From positions 300,439,656 to 300,503,655 of the forward strand of contig NC_080572.1 of assembly GCF_030247185.1 (NCBI RefSeq): a stretch of 64,000 bases of DNA. Direction: 5' to 3'. This stretch comes from Malaya genurostris. Taxonomy: Eukaryota; Arthropoda; Insecta; Diptera; Culicidae. Positions 10,586-21,029 of this stretch are shown here, piece by piece. Under the pieces are notes generated by a model. The model was not told where the DNA came from. It worked only from the letters and a program-made list of their open reading frames with translations, and ran no database searches. Made by a program: the position numbers and the translations under genes. Numbering within the stretch: position 1 is the first letter of the stretch; the number at the start of each line of letters is the position of its first letter.

Positions 10586-10739
10586 AGTGGATGATCCGTT
10601 GACTGCTGTTGAAAGTGTGTAAAACGTTTCAGTTGCATAACTGCTCCTAGTCGTTGTATGTGGCGACTGATGATACCTTCAGATGCTTGTATCCTCACCA
10701 AATTGAAGAACGAACAGTTACTTGTTAGGTTGCTTGCAA

Positions 10740-12300
10740 ACCGGGAATACTAACATCCTATCACAACTCGTATAGGCCGTTTGAGGAGCTGTTCGGCATT
10801 CAAACATTATTTGGAAAAAATTTTCTTCGGAGGTTTATTATTAGATACTGAGTTCTGATTCGTAAAGGTAAAGAATCTAATGAGTTTCTGGAATTGGTGT
10901 CGTGGTATTTATATTCGTGTTCTCATAGAAAAACTTCAAATTTCTTATCGTACACATAATTTAACGACTTATTTTCAAATCACTTTTAAAAACAAACAGC
11001 TGCTAAAATAATGGAGAAGGTCATTAAATTTTTTGAGGAATTTTACTGAGCCTACTTGATCCATGTGCTCCACTATTTCGAACCGCATGCCTAATTCAAC
11101 AGGGACACCACATGAACAGCATTCATGTTTCCTAATTCACTTTTCGGTATACAAAACATAAATGCGCTGAAGCTGATGAATAGCTTTGAGTACATGTTTT
11201 ACTAATTTGTCTAGCATGAACTCAACACTAGAAATTCTACAAAAATGACCCCAGCTAAAATATTGACTTCAAATCTTGTTCTAAGAAAACGTAGAATAAA
11301 CTCGACATATAACAGAAAACAAAACTAACATTTCTCTAGTTCCGCATAGCGTTTGATGATTTGGACATTAGTCATTTGCTGCGCATTCATCGGTTCTCCT
11401 TTTTTTCTATGTGGGAGTAAAATGAAACAAGAGTGTGCTTAGGCTTTATTAAATTAACTCAAGCAAAGTACAGAGTTCAATTAATAACTCCAGTTTGGAG
11501 TGAAATGCAAATAACTTGAGATTTTTGATAATTCTTTAGTTTGAATATGGTTTGATTTCGGATGAAGATGATTGCAAGAAATAATTTGAATCCAGATATG
11601 AATTTTTTCAGGGACGAAATTCTCCGGGCTAGCTGGTATGATTATAATTGAAAAAGATTCAAACATTAAGATTTCTCTAACTTTTGGAATCAGCGAGTAT
11701 CACGTGTGCTGGCCTTTCTCGCACTCTGATGATGGTTCTGATGAAGTCAGATACATATCAGTCCTGCTGTTTATCTTTACTGGTACTTCCTATCAGATGA
11801 AAACGAGGAAACAGTTATTGTGGCTTATTGGCCGATAAGTTTTGAGTACCGTAGCACTGAATCAGTTACAATTCTTTGCAATAAAAGTCAGTGAACCTGA
11901 GGCATTATAGGAGATAGTTTTGTTTGCTGCGCACATCGAAAATAGCACTGATTTCTAATAATTAGTAGCAGAAGCTTTGAATTTAAAGAAAATGCTCTCG
12001 ACATTGTTTGACGTGGAGGAAATTGAAAATTTTGTTTTCCAACGACCAAAAATCAATTCTGGTGAATTGATTATTAATTAAATATTAATATTCAGTTCTA
12101 TTGAAAAGCGATATCGAATACTATTCGCACCGTGTAAAGTTGTCTTTGGATAGGCAATTTATAGTCTTACTCTCGTTAGCCCCGCCTTACTGAATGCAAA
12201 CGAGTTGTGCGTTGAGTATTTAAAGAGAATCTTTTCATTCAACAAGCTTCAGCATTAGTTTCATTAACACTTTGTGCACTTCTTACACTAGTGAGAGGAT
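10740..12300. other. No supported gene; unassigned DNA
   Basis: AT-rich, without recognisable coding motif or terminal repeats. ORFs at 11481-11666 and 11638-11838 are short and featureless. Confidence 0.5.
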
Positions 12301-12304
12301 TTAT

Positions 12305-13350
12305 TATTTTTTTATTTATATATTGGAAGCAGAGGAAAGCCCAATGGATCTTTTAATTAATTTATGTCGTTTATTTATACCCGGCTTCAACCTAGTTACG
12401 CCCAATGAAGTTGAAATCTCATAGTCTCTCTCATCATCAGGCATAAAATCACCTGATCTTTTTATATCAACAGATTACAATAATCCAACAGATACTTCAT
12501 CATATACTTTTTACTAATAATTGAAAACTAACCCTATTGCTAGCCATAATACTTAGGAACTAGAGAAGAAATTTAAAAACGAATTTTTTACAACGTTACA
12601 AAATAGGTGAAAATCGAACACGTGAGAACATCGATTAAATAGACGACACATTAGTGCGATGCAGATTGAATTCTGAGAATATCGATAAGTTTACAGAGCT
12701 CACGATAGCTGGGAGGTTGTTGGAATCCCTCCAAGGAAGACTGTGAATGGCAAACCGAATAAATTTATGCTGAATAGTTTCGATGAGTTGGATATCAAGT
12801 TGATAATACTGAATCGACTGCAGCATATTCGAGAATAGAGCAAACCAGCGCACAATACCATAGTGCTACCATCCTTAGGAAGCCTTAGATATTGTATATT
12901 CGATGCAGTCCTCAAAATAAGGTTTTGAACAGGAATCCTAAATCGTCTCATTTGAGAAAAGTTTGGGAAATAGTATAGTTGAAAACAACTGCTGTGCGTT
13001 AACGTGAAAAAGAAAATAACGGAACATTTTGAAGCCTTGAATACCATTCTGTTGAGGTCGCCCCAACTGGAGAAGATATCCAACTGTTTCTGCAGGAAGT
13101 TGGCATCTTTCATATCTTTAATAAGATAGTACTGCTTAAAATCGTCTGCTAATGATAGTTTTTGACATACAAGCGCATGTCTCAAATCTTTCAGACACAG
13201 CAAAAATAAAAAGGGTGCGAGATGACTACCTTGAGGTACCCCATAGTTAGTTAGAAATGGTACGGCTATGCAGTCACCGATTTTTTTTAGTTCTACAAAT
13301 GTTCCATACATTGTCCTTTCGAGAAATGAGACACACAAAAACAAAAGCAA
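12305..13350 (-). mobile_element. 5'-truncated Jockey/CR1-group LINE
   Basis: Minus-strand copy. Its 3' end at about 12305 is a TTTA-rich tail on plus, followed by a 3' UTR with the phrase AGGCATAAAATCACCTGATC and the coding relic at 12640-13350. The UTR phrase recurs at 50.2 kb in the split relative (AGGCATAAAATCTCCTCATC), so the two are one family. The 5' end near 13350 abuts a Harbinger-like fragment. Only the palm region to the end of the reverse transcriptase survives. Confidence 0.82.
12640..13350 (-). pseudogene. Reverse transcriptase fragment (Jockey/CR1 group)
   Basis: The frame 12700-13350 contains the RT core signatures GVPQGSHLAPFLF and LSLADDFKQYY; the catalytic pair is LADD where YADD or FADD is usual. 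These are followed by the thumb-like WGDLNRMVFKASKCSVI. A frameshift near 12850 moves the remainder (ETIQHKFIRFAIHSLPWRDS, typical of the post-RT region) to another frame ending near 12640. There is no endonuclease and no start. The protein would have copied element RNA at a nicked target; the copy is inactive. Confidence 0.82.
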
Positions 13351-13377
13351 CTAGAAGCGATGCTCAAAAGCGCCAGA

Positions 13378-13797
13378 AGTAAACAAAAATGGACATTTTC
13401 AAAAGAATGTAGTTCCTAATATTTCCGTAACTTTTTCGCAACACTTCTTCACAGGGACCTGGTTCCGGTAATTACGATATTGTTGATCCCAGAGCTTGTT
13501 TTGTTTAAGAATAGTACCGATTAGCGCTTCAACATCAATCGAATTATCTTGTTCAGTCATAACAAAAATCAATTCAACCTCTGTTCGCTCGTAAATCGCG
13601 TGAAAAACTTTGCACGTGGTGTTTGGTCGCTTGTCGCGCGGAAAATCGCTCGTCGCTACGCAACGTATCGTGTTTACAGTGGCATGCATGTATATTTTTG
13701 TTGAGTGGATGAAATTCGTTTGTGATTCGCCGTGCGGTCCTTCAATATTCGCATCGCTTCGTGTCGCTTGTCGCTCCCACTCTGGCTTCACCCTAAT
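13378..13797 (-). mobile_element. Harbinger/PIF-like fragment with MADF-like ORF
   Basis: On minus the sequence starts TTA then GGGTGAAGCCAGAGTGG near 13797. This resembles Harbinger-type ends, which insert at TTA/TAA. The ORF 13399-13791 ends in ALIGTILKQNKLWDQQYRNY, a MADF (Myb/SANT-like) domain start of the kind found in the DNA-binding partner protein of PIF/Harbinger transposons. The first ~70 codons lie over terminal-repeat-like DNA rich in CGACGAGCGA motifs, so the true protein probably starts at the internal MTEQDN. The domain is cut off after about 50 residues. No transposase is present. Assignment to Harbinger is moderate. Confidence 0.5.
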
Positions 13798-14290
13798 TCT
13801 GGAAGCAAAGACGCGTGTTCCTGTACAATTCTCACTATTAAAAATCTAGGTAGCCATGGTTTATTAGCCACATTTATTTAACTGCCTATGTAAAGATGTA
13901 ACGAACACCGCTAACGCAGTGTCATTGTGTGTATGTGAAAATTTCGACACACGGTTCGCTGTCATAAAAGCATTGCTTTGAAAATGGAGCCAGTAAGTAT
14001 CATTCAGGAATACTTCGAGGATTCAAACATGGCAGCAAGTGAAACGATAACTTCAAATCGCAACAGTATCTAGGCGGATTGAGGGGAGTTTCTCCTGTGA
14101 ACGAGGGTTTTTGACGTGAACACGTTTTACTTCACTATGGAGCACCTTTTCAAAATTAGCCCTGTGGTTGAATCGGTAGAACTTAATCGTGAATATCTCG
14201 AGTTGTACTAAACGCAACAACATAATTCTTGTGCTTTATACGGAACTGGACATAGTGGTGAGGACCTTCTACTAACAGCAGCAACAACAG
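13798..14290. other. No supported gene
   Basis: Nothing recognised between the Harbinger-like fragment and the degenerate GAATTC-rich tract. Confidence 0.5.
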
Positions 14291-14299
14291 ATTATCAGT

Positions 14300-15030
14300 A
14301 ATCGCTTTCAGCTTCTGAATACTGGATTTGGATTTGGGAACTGAATTTCTAATTGGATCTAGGAATTGAATTTTGGATTGGACTCTGTAACAAAATCCGA
14401 AAACGGAATACCGGAACTCAATTCAGAGCCTGGGATCTGATTCACCTGAATTCTGAACTTCAGCTTCAGATATTTGTTCAGATAACAGGTTTAAAAAGTA
14501 AAATCATGATTCTGGAACTGAATCTTAACTGGATTCTTGACTAGATAATGGAACTAAATTTAGTTCCTGAACTCATAAACGAATGAAATATAATGAAATT
14601 TGAATCTAGAATTTTGATTCAGAATTTCAACCTCGAAACTATGGAAAAAAAATCAGAATATGAATCAGGAATCTGAAACTAAATGTTAGAATTGAACTTC
14701 AAACTTAAACTTTGGAACTGATTTCTGAACCAGAATTTAATTCCCTAATTCCGTTTTACAATTTAATTCCTGAATTCAGTTTCAGAATTTAATTCCTGAA
14801 TTCAATTTCAGAATTCAGAACCTGCTGTGTTGGAACTAAATTCGGAACATGAATTCTGATTCAGGCTCGAAATTCAATTTCATAATTCTAAATTAAACTC
14901 ATGAACTTTCTTCATTCTTCATCTAGATTCCGAACCAGAATTTTGCAACTGGATTCGGAGTCTGTTGCATATTATCGTTTCCAGATCTTGAATTCAATTT
15001 CAGTTCCTGGGTCCTGGTCCAGAATTTTGG
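14300..15030. repeat. Degenerate GAATTC/GGAACT-rich low-complexity tract
   Basis: Phrases such as CCTGAATTCAGTTTCAGAAT, GGAACTGAATTC and AATTCCTGAATTC recur on both strands at irregular spacing, giving a locally self-complementary region of about 0.7 kb. Similar tracts lie at 30280-30570 and 31560-31770. Looks like an old, mutated short tandem array rather than coding DNA. Confidence 0.6.
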
Positions 15031-15261
15031 TTCTTGTGTAGATAAATAGATTGTTCTCAACAGTCACGACCTTCAGTTATGTCCGTAACGAACATGGATT
15101 GAAAAAAAATCTACGAGTTGCCTAATCTTTAATGTTTTGTATTTATTGTATTCTCTATTTGATACAGCCACAGTTTGAATTTTGTGTAAAATTATCGAGT
15201 TGTTCCCGAGATATGGTTGCTTAAAGTAGGACACACTGTCAAACTGATGAACAGGATAACT

Positions 15262-15588
15262 GGGAGCGGGTCATTTCGCCGAATGCTATTTCGCCGAAAA
15301 AAAATGACCGAATGGGTCATTTCGCCGAAAAGGTCATTTCACCGAAAGGGTCATTTTTTTAGGGTCAAAAAAATTTTTTTTTTTGTTTTTATATCTCCGG
15401 ATGTTCCCGCCGTCGGAAGCGGTGGCCTCTAGCATATAATTCTGTAACCGCCTCGTTTGCCCGGTCTACTCAAAGCTGTGTTTCTTTGCTTCAGTTAGAT
15501 CCGAACGAGTGGTAGCGAGGTCGGATAGCATACGAACAACACTGATATTAAGAATAATGACGAATTCGGCGAAATTACCCTGATCCAC
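15262..15588. mobile_element. Foldback element with TCATTTCGCCGAA terminal repeats and GC-rich core
   Basis: The left end carries four iterations of GGTCATTTCGCCGAA-like units (15268-15352). The right end at 15562-15580 has the complement ATTCGGCGAAATTACCC. A 7-bp GATAACT flanks both sides (15255-15261 and 15589-15595), a possible imperfect target duplication. The core at about 15408-15531 is GC-rich and collinear with the core of the element at 39867-40618. No ORF encodes a transposase. Probably a non-autonomous Mutator-like or foldback element. Confidence 0.65.
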
Positions 15589-15824
15589 GATAACTAACGA
15601 AAAGCTTGGCCGGTTTAAAAATACGTGAGGCGTTTTAAATTTTGAATAGAACACCGTGGAAAAAATCAAGAAGAAGAACAAAAATTATCCTAGTTTTTTT
15701 TAAACAAATTTAATGAAAAGAAAATTGTAAAAATTAATTAAAATAAAACAAAAACGGCGTTCCGTTCAAAGGGGAAAACAAACAAAAAGCATACTACCTC
15801 GATCAAAAAGATCCCGGAATTTAT

Positions 15825-16375
15825 TCAGAAAATTAAACATACAAGATTATTCATCGAAATCGATATTTTCTTATGCCAGCGCTTGATCCAATCCTCGAAA
15901 CATTTTTTATATTCAGCTCTCGGAATGACCATCAGAGCCATCTGCGATTTTTCCATAATCTCATCTCGGGTGCTGAAAAGTCTTCTACGGAGCGGTTTCT
16001 TGAGTCGATCGAATAGGAAAAGGTTGCAGGGAGCCAAATCCGGTGAATTCGGTGACTGCTGAATGGTATTCGTTTCGTTTTTAGCCAAATGTTCACGTAT
16101 ATCGATGGCATCGTGCGAATTGTTTCACGCAGACGTCTTATAACGCCAAAATAATGTTCCTTGTTGACCGTCTGGCCTTGTGGAAGGAATGCATAATATA
16201 ATCAATGTAATCAGTGACAACTGTGAGCATCGCCTACCGCTTCTCTCACCATCATTCATAGACTCACGGCCACTTCTGAAACGTTCGTGTCACTGATAAA
16301 CGACTGTTTTCTTCAGAGTATCGTGGCCGAAACACTTTTCTAACATTCGACGTGTCGTCGAACTATTCAAATTGT
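15825..16375 (-). pseudogene. Mariner (DD34D-type) transposase relic, internally deleted
   Basis: On minus, an N-terminal piece resembling HERFRSGRESMNDGERSGRR (near 16275) jumps to a middle piece (QGTLFWRYK near 16145) and then to the C-terminal part in 15825-16088. That part includes SPNSPDLAPCNLFLFDRLKK and YKKCFEDWIKRWHKKI. The position normally holding the last catalytic Asp of PDLAPCD is Asn. The first two catalytic regions are deleted and there are stops. Cut-and-paste DNA transposase family; inactive. Confidence 0.82.
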
Positions 16376-16511
16376 TCAAAATTTAATGCAAACTCGTTGT
16401 TGCAAATTCAATTTCATTTTGAAAATTATACAACATCGAGGACACGCACAATCGAAGGTGTACTCAATACAGCGTAACTTTGACAAATGTCCAGGTATCA
16501 AAAAAAATGTA

Positions 16512-17502
16512 AAGACTGTCCCAGAAAGTATGGACACACTTCGATTTCGCTGTAAATAATTCACGAGTGTTAGATATACAAATTTTATTCGATATACTGA
16601 TAATATTAGACTACAACAACAGAATATTATTCTCAACATTTGTCTTTTGGGACGAAAGTGACATTTTTGGTAGTATAGTCGTTTTTGTAAACATTCCTTG
16701 ATGTATATTTCGCTGTTCATTGAAGCAGTGGTGATTAAGGGTTTCGAAATCTTACCGCAGCTACAAATTGCTTGCCAGACCATAACTTTCTTACCAAACT
16801 TTTCGATTTCAATCGATGTCTCGGACTGGTTCAACACTTGCCCTTCTCGCACCGTATAATATTGTGGTCCCGGTAAGGATTTGTAATCGAGTTTCACATA
16901 GGTTTCGTCATCCATGATTATGCAGTTCAAATTTCCAGATAGAATCGTATTGTACAGCTTTCGAACCCTCGGCCTAATCGATGCTTCTTGTTTCGGACTA
17001 CGTTTTGGTTGTTTCTGCTGCTTATAGGTTTGAAGATTCAAACGTTCTATAGCACGAAGAACATTTGACTTCGAAGTGCTCACTTTTTTGGCCACATCCC
17101 GAACTGAAACCTTCTTCTTTTGCTCGCCTTCAGTATACGTTTATCCAACTGAGGGTTAGCAGGACCTTTTTTTCGACCCGTTTTCGGTTTATCCTCAAAG
17201 GTGTTATCCTCACCGAACTTCCTGATTGCATTTTGCACGGCTTTTCCACTTACTCCTTCCATTTTTGCTATCTTTCTCAGTGACAGTCCGCGTTCTGTGC
17301 ACCATTTGTACACAATTTTTCGACGTTGTTCTGCTGAAAGTCCACCCATTTCGAAACAAACGAATGAAAACGAATAAACAACTGCACAAGTGGTTTGAGA
17401 AGAGTGTAAACAACAGGACGCTGCCATCAAAATTGACAGATTCTGAACCATTGCGAAATGGCAGTGGTTTTTGGTTGCGTCCATACTTTCTGGGACAGTC
17501 TT
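16512..17502 (-). mobile_element. Internally deleted Tc1/mariner element, DD37E-type (subfamily 1)
   Basis: Terminal inverted repeats start AAGACTGTCCCAGAAAGTAT at 16512 and end with the complement ATACTTTCTGGGACAGTCTT at 17502. TA dinucleotides abut both ends (16510-16511 and 17503-17504), the expected target duplication. At 991 bp it is shorter than expected because the 3' half of the transposase is missing. A related copy lies at 41604-42232 on the other strand. Confidence 0.92.
16652..17349 (-). pseudogene. DD37E-type transposase, truncated
   Basis: Starts MGGLSAEQRRKIVYKWCTER at 17349 with a helix-turn-helix segment (LSLRKIAKMEGVSGKAVQNA). A frameshift near 17095 moves into the frame with VSTSKSNVLRAIERLN, the second HTH. 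Then come IIMDDETYVKLDY near 16915, with the first catalytic Asp, and FGKKVMVWQAICSCGKIS. After KECLQKRLYYQKCHF near 16660 the similarity ends, so the second Asp and the Glu are lost. It would act in the nucleus on the element ends; this copy cannot catalyse transposition. Confidence 0.88.
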
Positions 17503-17504
17503 TA

Positions 17505-18080
17505 ATTGGGTGACTGAGAGCGCCACACGGTGGTGATTCTGGAAACTTTTTGATCAAGGTAGTTTAATATTATTGGTTTCAGATTCAACTTCAAAAACAC
17601 TACAATGCACACCACTTTTAGCAACCATGTCTCAGGAACAACACGATATTTTTACATAAACTTTATACTGTAGTAGTCTCAAATAAAGAATAACAATTAT
17701 TTGAAAATAAATGTTTATGCAACCCCTTCCCTGAAGCGAATCTTGATCCTTTCTATCCGAAATGTGCCTAAAAAGTGAACAAAGTGGCAGGACATAGGTC
17801 GCTTACGGTGATATAATCCTCAAACAGAAACGAACGACAGAAAACCGCATCGTAAACGAGAGAACAATGAAAGATGAAACAAATGTCAAACTTTCTAGTC
17901 TTGAATTTTTTGCCGTAGTATAACGTGGCAAGACTGACAATTGTTTTAATGCCAAAAGTGGTTGAAATTTTTCAAAAAGTACCCGATTTGGCCGGACATT
18001 CGTAGTTGTGGAGTAATTGTTCAATTGGGTGATCGATTGCTGGATGCTTATAAGTAAAGTTACGGGCAACTAATAGATTA
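17505..18080. other. No supported gene
   Basis: Nothing recognised; the ORF 17803-18069 has no motif. Confidence 0.5.
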
Positions 18081-18355
18081 CACTGAGATCTCTTTTTACG
18101 CGGGGGATACGTACCGCGTTAAAAAAAACGCCTTAGAATCTTAGAAATGCATGAAACGTCCAGAAATGCATGAAACGTCCAGATCTGGTGCAATCACAAA
18201 AAAAAAAATTTCAATGAAAATCGACTTTGGGACATAGAAAAATTTGGATACTTCAAAAATCGAAATTTTTTTTTGATGCCGAAAAAAACCGCGTAACTTC
18301 GGAAACCCGCGTAAAAAAACCGCATTAGAGAACCGCGTAAAAAGAGACTCCAGTG
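18081..18355. mobile_element. MITE with CACTG..TACGCGG terminal inverted repeats
   Basis: The left end CACTGAGATCTCTTTTTACG (18081) pairs with the right end CGTAAAAAGAGACTCCAGTG (18336-18355). The interior contains a direct duplication of GAAATGCATGAAACGTCCAG and the phrases TCGACTTTGGGAC and CCGCGTAACTTCGGAA. It is 275 bp and non-coding. Related pieces: 3448-3945, 9664-9790, 41245-41374 and fragments at 42240-42370 and 47160-47230. No target duplication recognised. The superfamily is unknown to me. Confidence 0.75.
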
Positions 18356-20220
18356 AACACAAATCAAACATCACCAGCTTCAAGTTCAGGCATGATAATT
18401 ACTAACAAGTAAATTGAGCTTGAAATAGCTTCAAAATACGATTTGACTACGTAAAGTGTAACATAATATTATTCGGTTGCACAGATTTGCTTATTCTATA
18501 CACGGAAGTTGAAAACCAAATCCGAGTAGGCCGAGTGAAAGGTGTCCTTCGTCGTCTCAACTCTTTTCACCACTCTTTGCATTTCAGCTTCAGCCGCCTG
18601 CTTCGATCGAAGCTGTTCCGTACTAAGGATCCAATGACGAAAGGTAGTATTATGCATTTAATACTAATTGATGGAATCATGACTTAATCCGATGTATAAT
18701 TAAACCCCGTTTATTGTACAAAAACAGTCATTAAATATGTGATAAGCGACATAATGGGTGCACATTGTTCTAACACAGTTTAAACCATACGACAGCGTCG
18801 ATAGTCGGACTTCCTGTTTCGATTTCATCAAAACCACAAAAACGGTTCGTTTCCGGTGATGTTCGGTTACACTTTATCCTCCCCCCCCCTCTTCCCATCG
18901 GTGAAAGCTTAATACACTAGCCGGATGTTCCGGATTTGCTAACTCACCAACAAGCCGAGCTGTCCCTCGTGGGAAATTGGTGACATATATACTCGTTGAG
19001 TTCGACAAACTGACATTTGTTTTTATCACCAAACGACGGCCAATGTGTGGCTAAAAATGTCCACAAAAAGTGCAAACAAAGTTTCCGCCGACTGATGGGC
19101 GTTGCTCCGGTTAGCTTCTCCGTGTGCCAAAATGTTGCGTGGTTTGTGCTGTGGCTCGGTTGCCCAGAAGTGGTCCATTGTGATCGGATGTTTGCGTACG
19201 TGTGTGTGTGTGTGTTTGTGTACGTGGGTGTACTCTGTTTGGTTTGTGACCAAGCGAGAGCGTCGAACAATGAAACAATGGACAATTTATCGTTTCCAAT
19301 TACATTTATTGAAATCATTTTACCGCTTTGATAACATAAAAGTTGCGTGAATGAAGGCAACTTTTTCACGTAACAGCTAGTGGAAATGTAAGGAAAGGAA
19401 ATGTTGACACTTTGAAGGACAGGATACTGACAGCGAAAGTATAAAGTATAAAGTCGTCAAAACCATGTGAATTTCGATTGGATACAATTTAGTAGTAGCT
19501 TTACACAAGGACAGATAATATTGACGATGGAGTTTTCTGTCTACCTCGAGCCAAGGCAAATTTCACTTTCATGGCATTCACCAGTGCCCTGATTTCCACT
19601 CGTTCGAGTATTGTCGGTCCTGTTTTAATTATTATTTTAATTATAACAGCCGACTCCCCCACGTTTTGTCATTTCATGATGATGAGCGTCATCTCGCTAC
19701 CAGACGCCTCTAAGGGACATTGTACATTGTTCCGGCGCCCGACCAGCTGCTGTCTCTCCTCCCGCAGTATAAGATGTGGTGATCCTAAAAACATGGTGAC
19801 CCTCGCATTCAACGTTTAAATTGTTTACACTTGAATTCGACGGTACAAAATTCAATTACGATGTGCCATCGTCATTCCGAGGGACCAGGTTTGGAGTCCT
19901 GCTTTTGATGGTTCAGAACGCTTCTGCATCCGAGCGGTAAAGCTTGACATGTCATACCCGTAGCGCGCAAGACCCAAATTCTTCTCATAATTTATCCAGT
20001 CTTGTATTCCAACAATTTTACCAGCTTGTGTCTTCTGTCTAAAGATAGACTGCTGTGAGATTTAGAATATTTAAACACGTTTTGGAGAGTAATTAACAGA
20101 AAACAGAGTAAAAAACCTTGTTCTTGGAATATTTTATTTGTGATTAATTCTTTTACTATCGACAGTGGAATTTCGATTTTAAAACCAAATAAATTTAAAT
20201 TTTTTTTGCAAATAAGATGA
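18356..20220. other. No supported gene; possibly single-copy DNA
   Basis: More balanced composition with a short (GT)n run near 19199-19217 and poly-C at about 18882-18892. Overlapping ORFs on both strands at 18944-19369 show no domain, and none has a convincing start, signal peptide or splice pattern. No transposon ends seen. Confidence 0.45.
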
Positions 20221-20224
20221 AACA

Positions 20225-20440
20225 CGCAACGTTGTGTAAAATACCGATCGATGACGACAGACTATTTATCCAGAACGAAAAATTGGCGTTGACCGATATC
20301 GAGTTATAACAGGACGGTGCCACATGCCATACTGTACCAGAAACCATGCATCAATTAGGAGTCGAGTTCGATGAGTAATCAATTTCACGTTTCTGTACAG
20401 TCAAATATCCACCAAGACTATATTTTGTTAAATTTGAATA
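20225..20440 (+). pseudogene. DDE transposase relic with QDGATCHT motif
   Basis: In one plus frame the sequence reads DDDRLFIQNEKLALTDIEL, stop, QDGATCHTVPETMHQLGVEF near 20310, stop, SISRF. The phrase QDGATCHT around the second catalytic Asp is characteristic of a mariner/IS630-like transposase group common in insects. At least two stops occur in about 200 bp and neither the N-terminal DNA-binding part nor the downstream catalytic residue is visible. Old relic. Confidence 0.65.
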
Positions 20441-21028
20441 ATACAAGGTTCACACTGCAAAAACTATCGACAAGGAGACGGTTATCAAGATAACCGTAAA
20501 ACAAGTTTATAGTCTATTATTTGAACATAATTGAAATCTCAGGTCTATAAATAAATCTAAACGCACCATTGCTGAGAAAACGGCTGAAAAGTTTGAAAAA
20601 AGTACCGAAATTGAATTGAACCAGACTTATCTTGAAACATTTTGTAACAATTACGTGGTTTCAATAAAAAAGTCACTTCGTTATTGTTGCCCAGTTTATC
20701 GATTAAACTTTCTTCCCCTACCTAAAGTTTGAAGAATGAACATTGGACGGTTGTTTAGAATGCGCCGCATGCGTAGAAGCGGCTTGCGTAAAAGCGGCTT
20801 GCGTAAAAGCCGATGGCCTATTCTCTCCAATTTTGTCTCTCTTTACTGTATCGTGACCTTTGGACTCGCGAAGCGACGATGAGATTTACTTGTCATGTTC
20901 TTGATATTCAAATATTGACCCGAAGTTCGTTGACTTGGGGTATGAGACGGTTAGATGGGGACTACTAAAGGGAAAACGAGAATTCGGCTCGATTCCGAGT
21001 AGCCCAATATGAGTTCGTACTGCGATTT
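20441..21028. other. No supported gene
   Basis: Nothing recognised; a short local duplication GCGGCTTGCGTAAAAGC near 20780-20810. Confidence 0.5.
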
Positions 21029-21029
21029 C

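Noticed and set aside
15262..15620. A firm 9-bp target duplication for the TCATTTCGCCGAA element
   Set aside because: Only GATAACT (7 bp) matches on both sides; the outer bases differ, so it is described as possible only.
18944..19369. A host gene suggested by overlapping ORFs on both strands
   Set aside because: The overlaps are antisense to each other, contain CA/GT repeat translations and show no domain.
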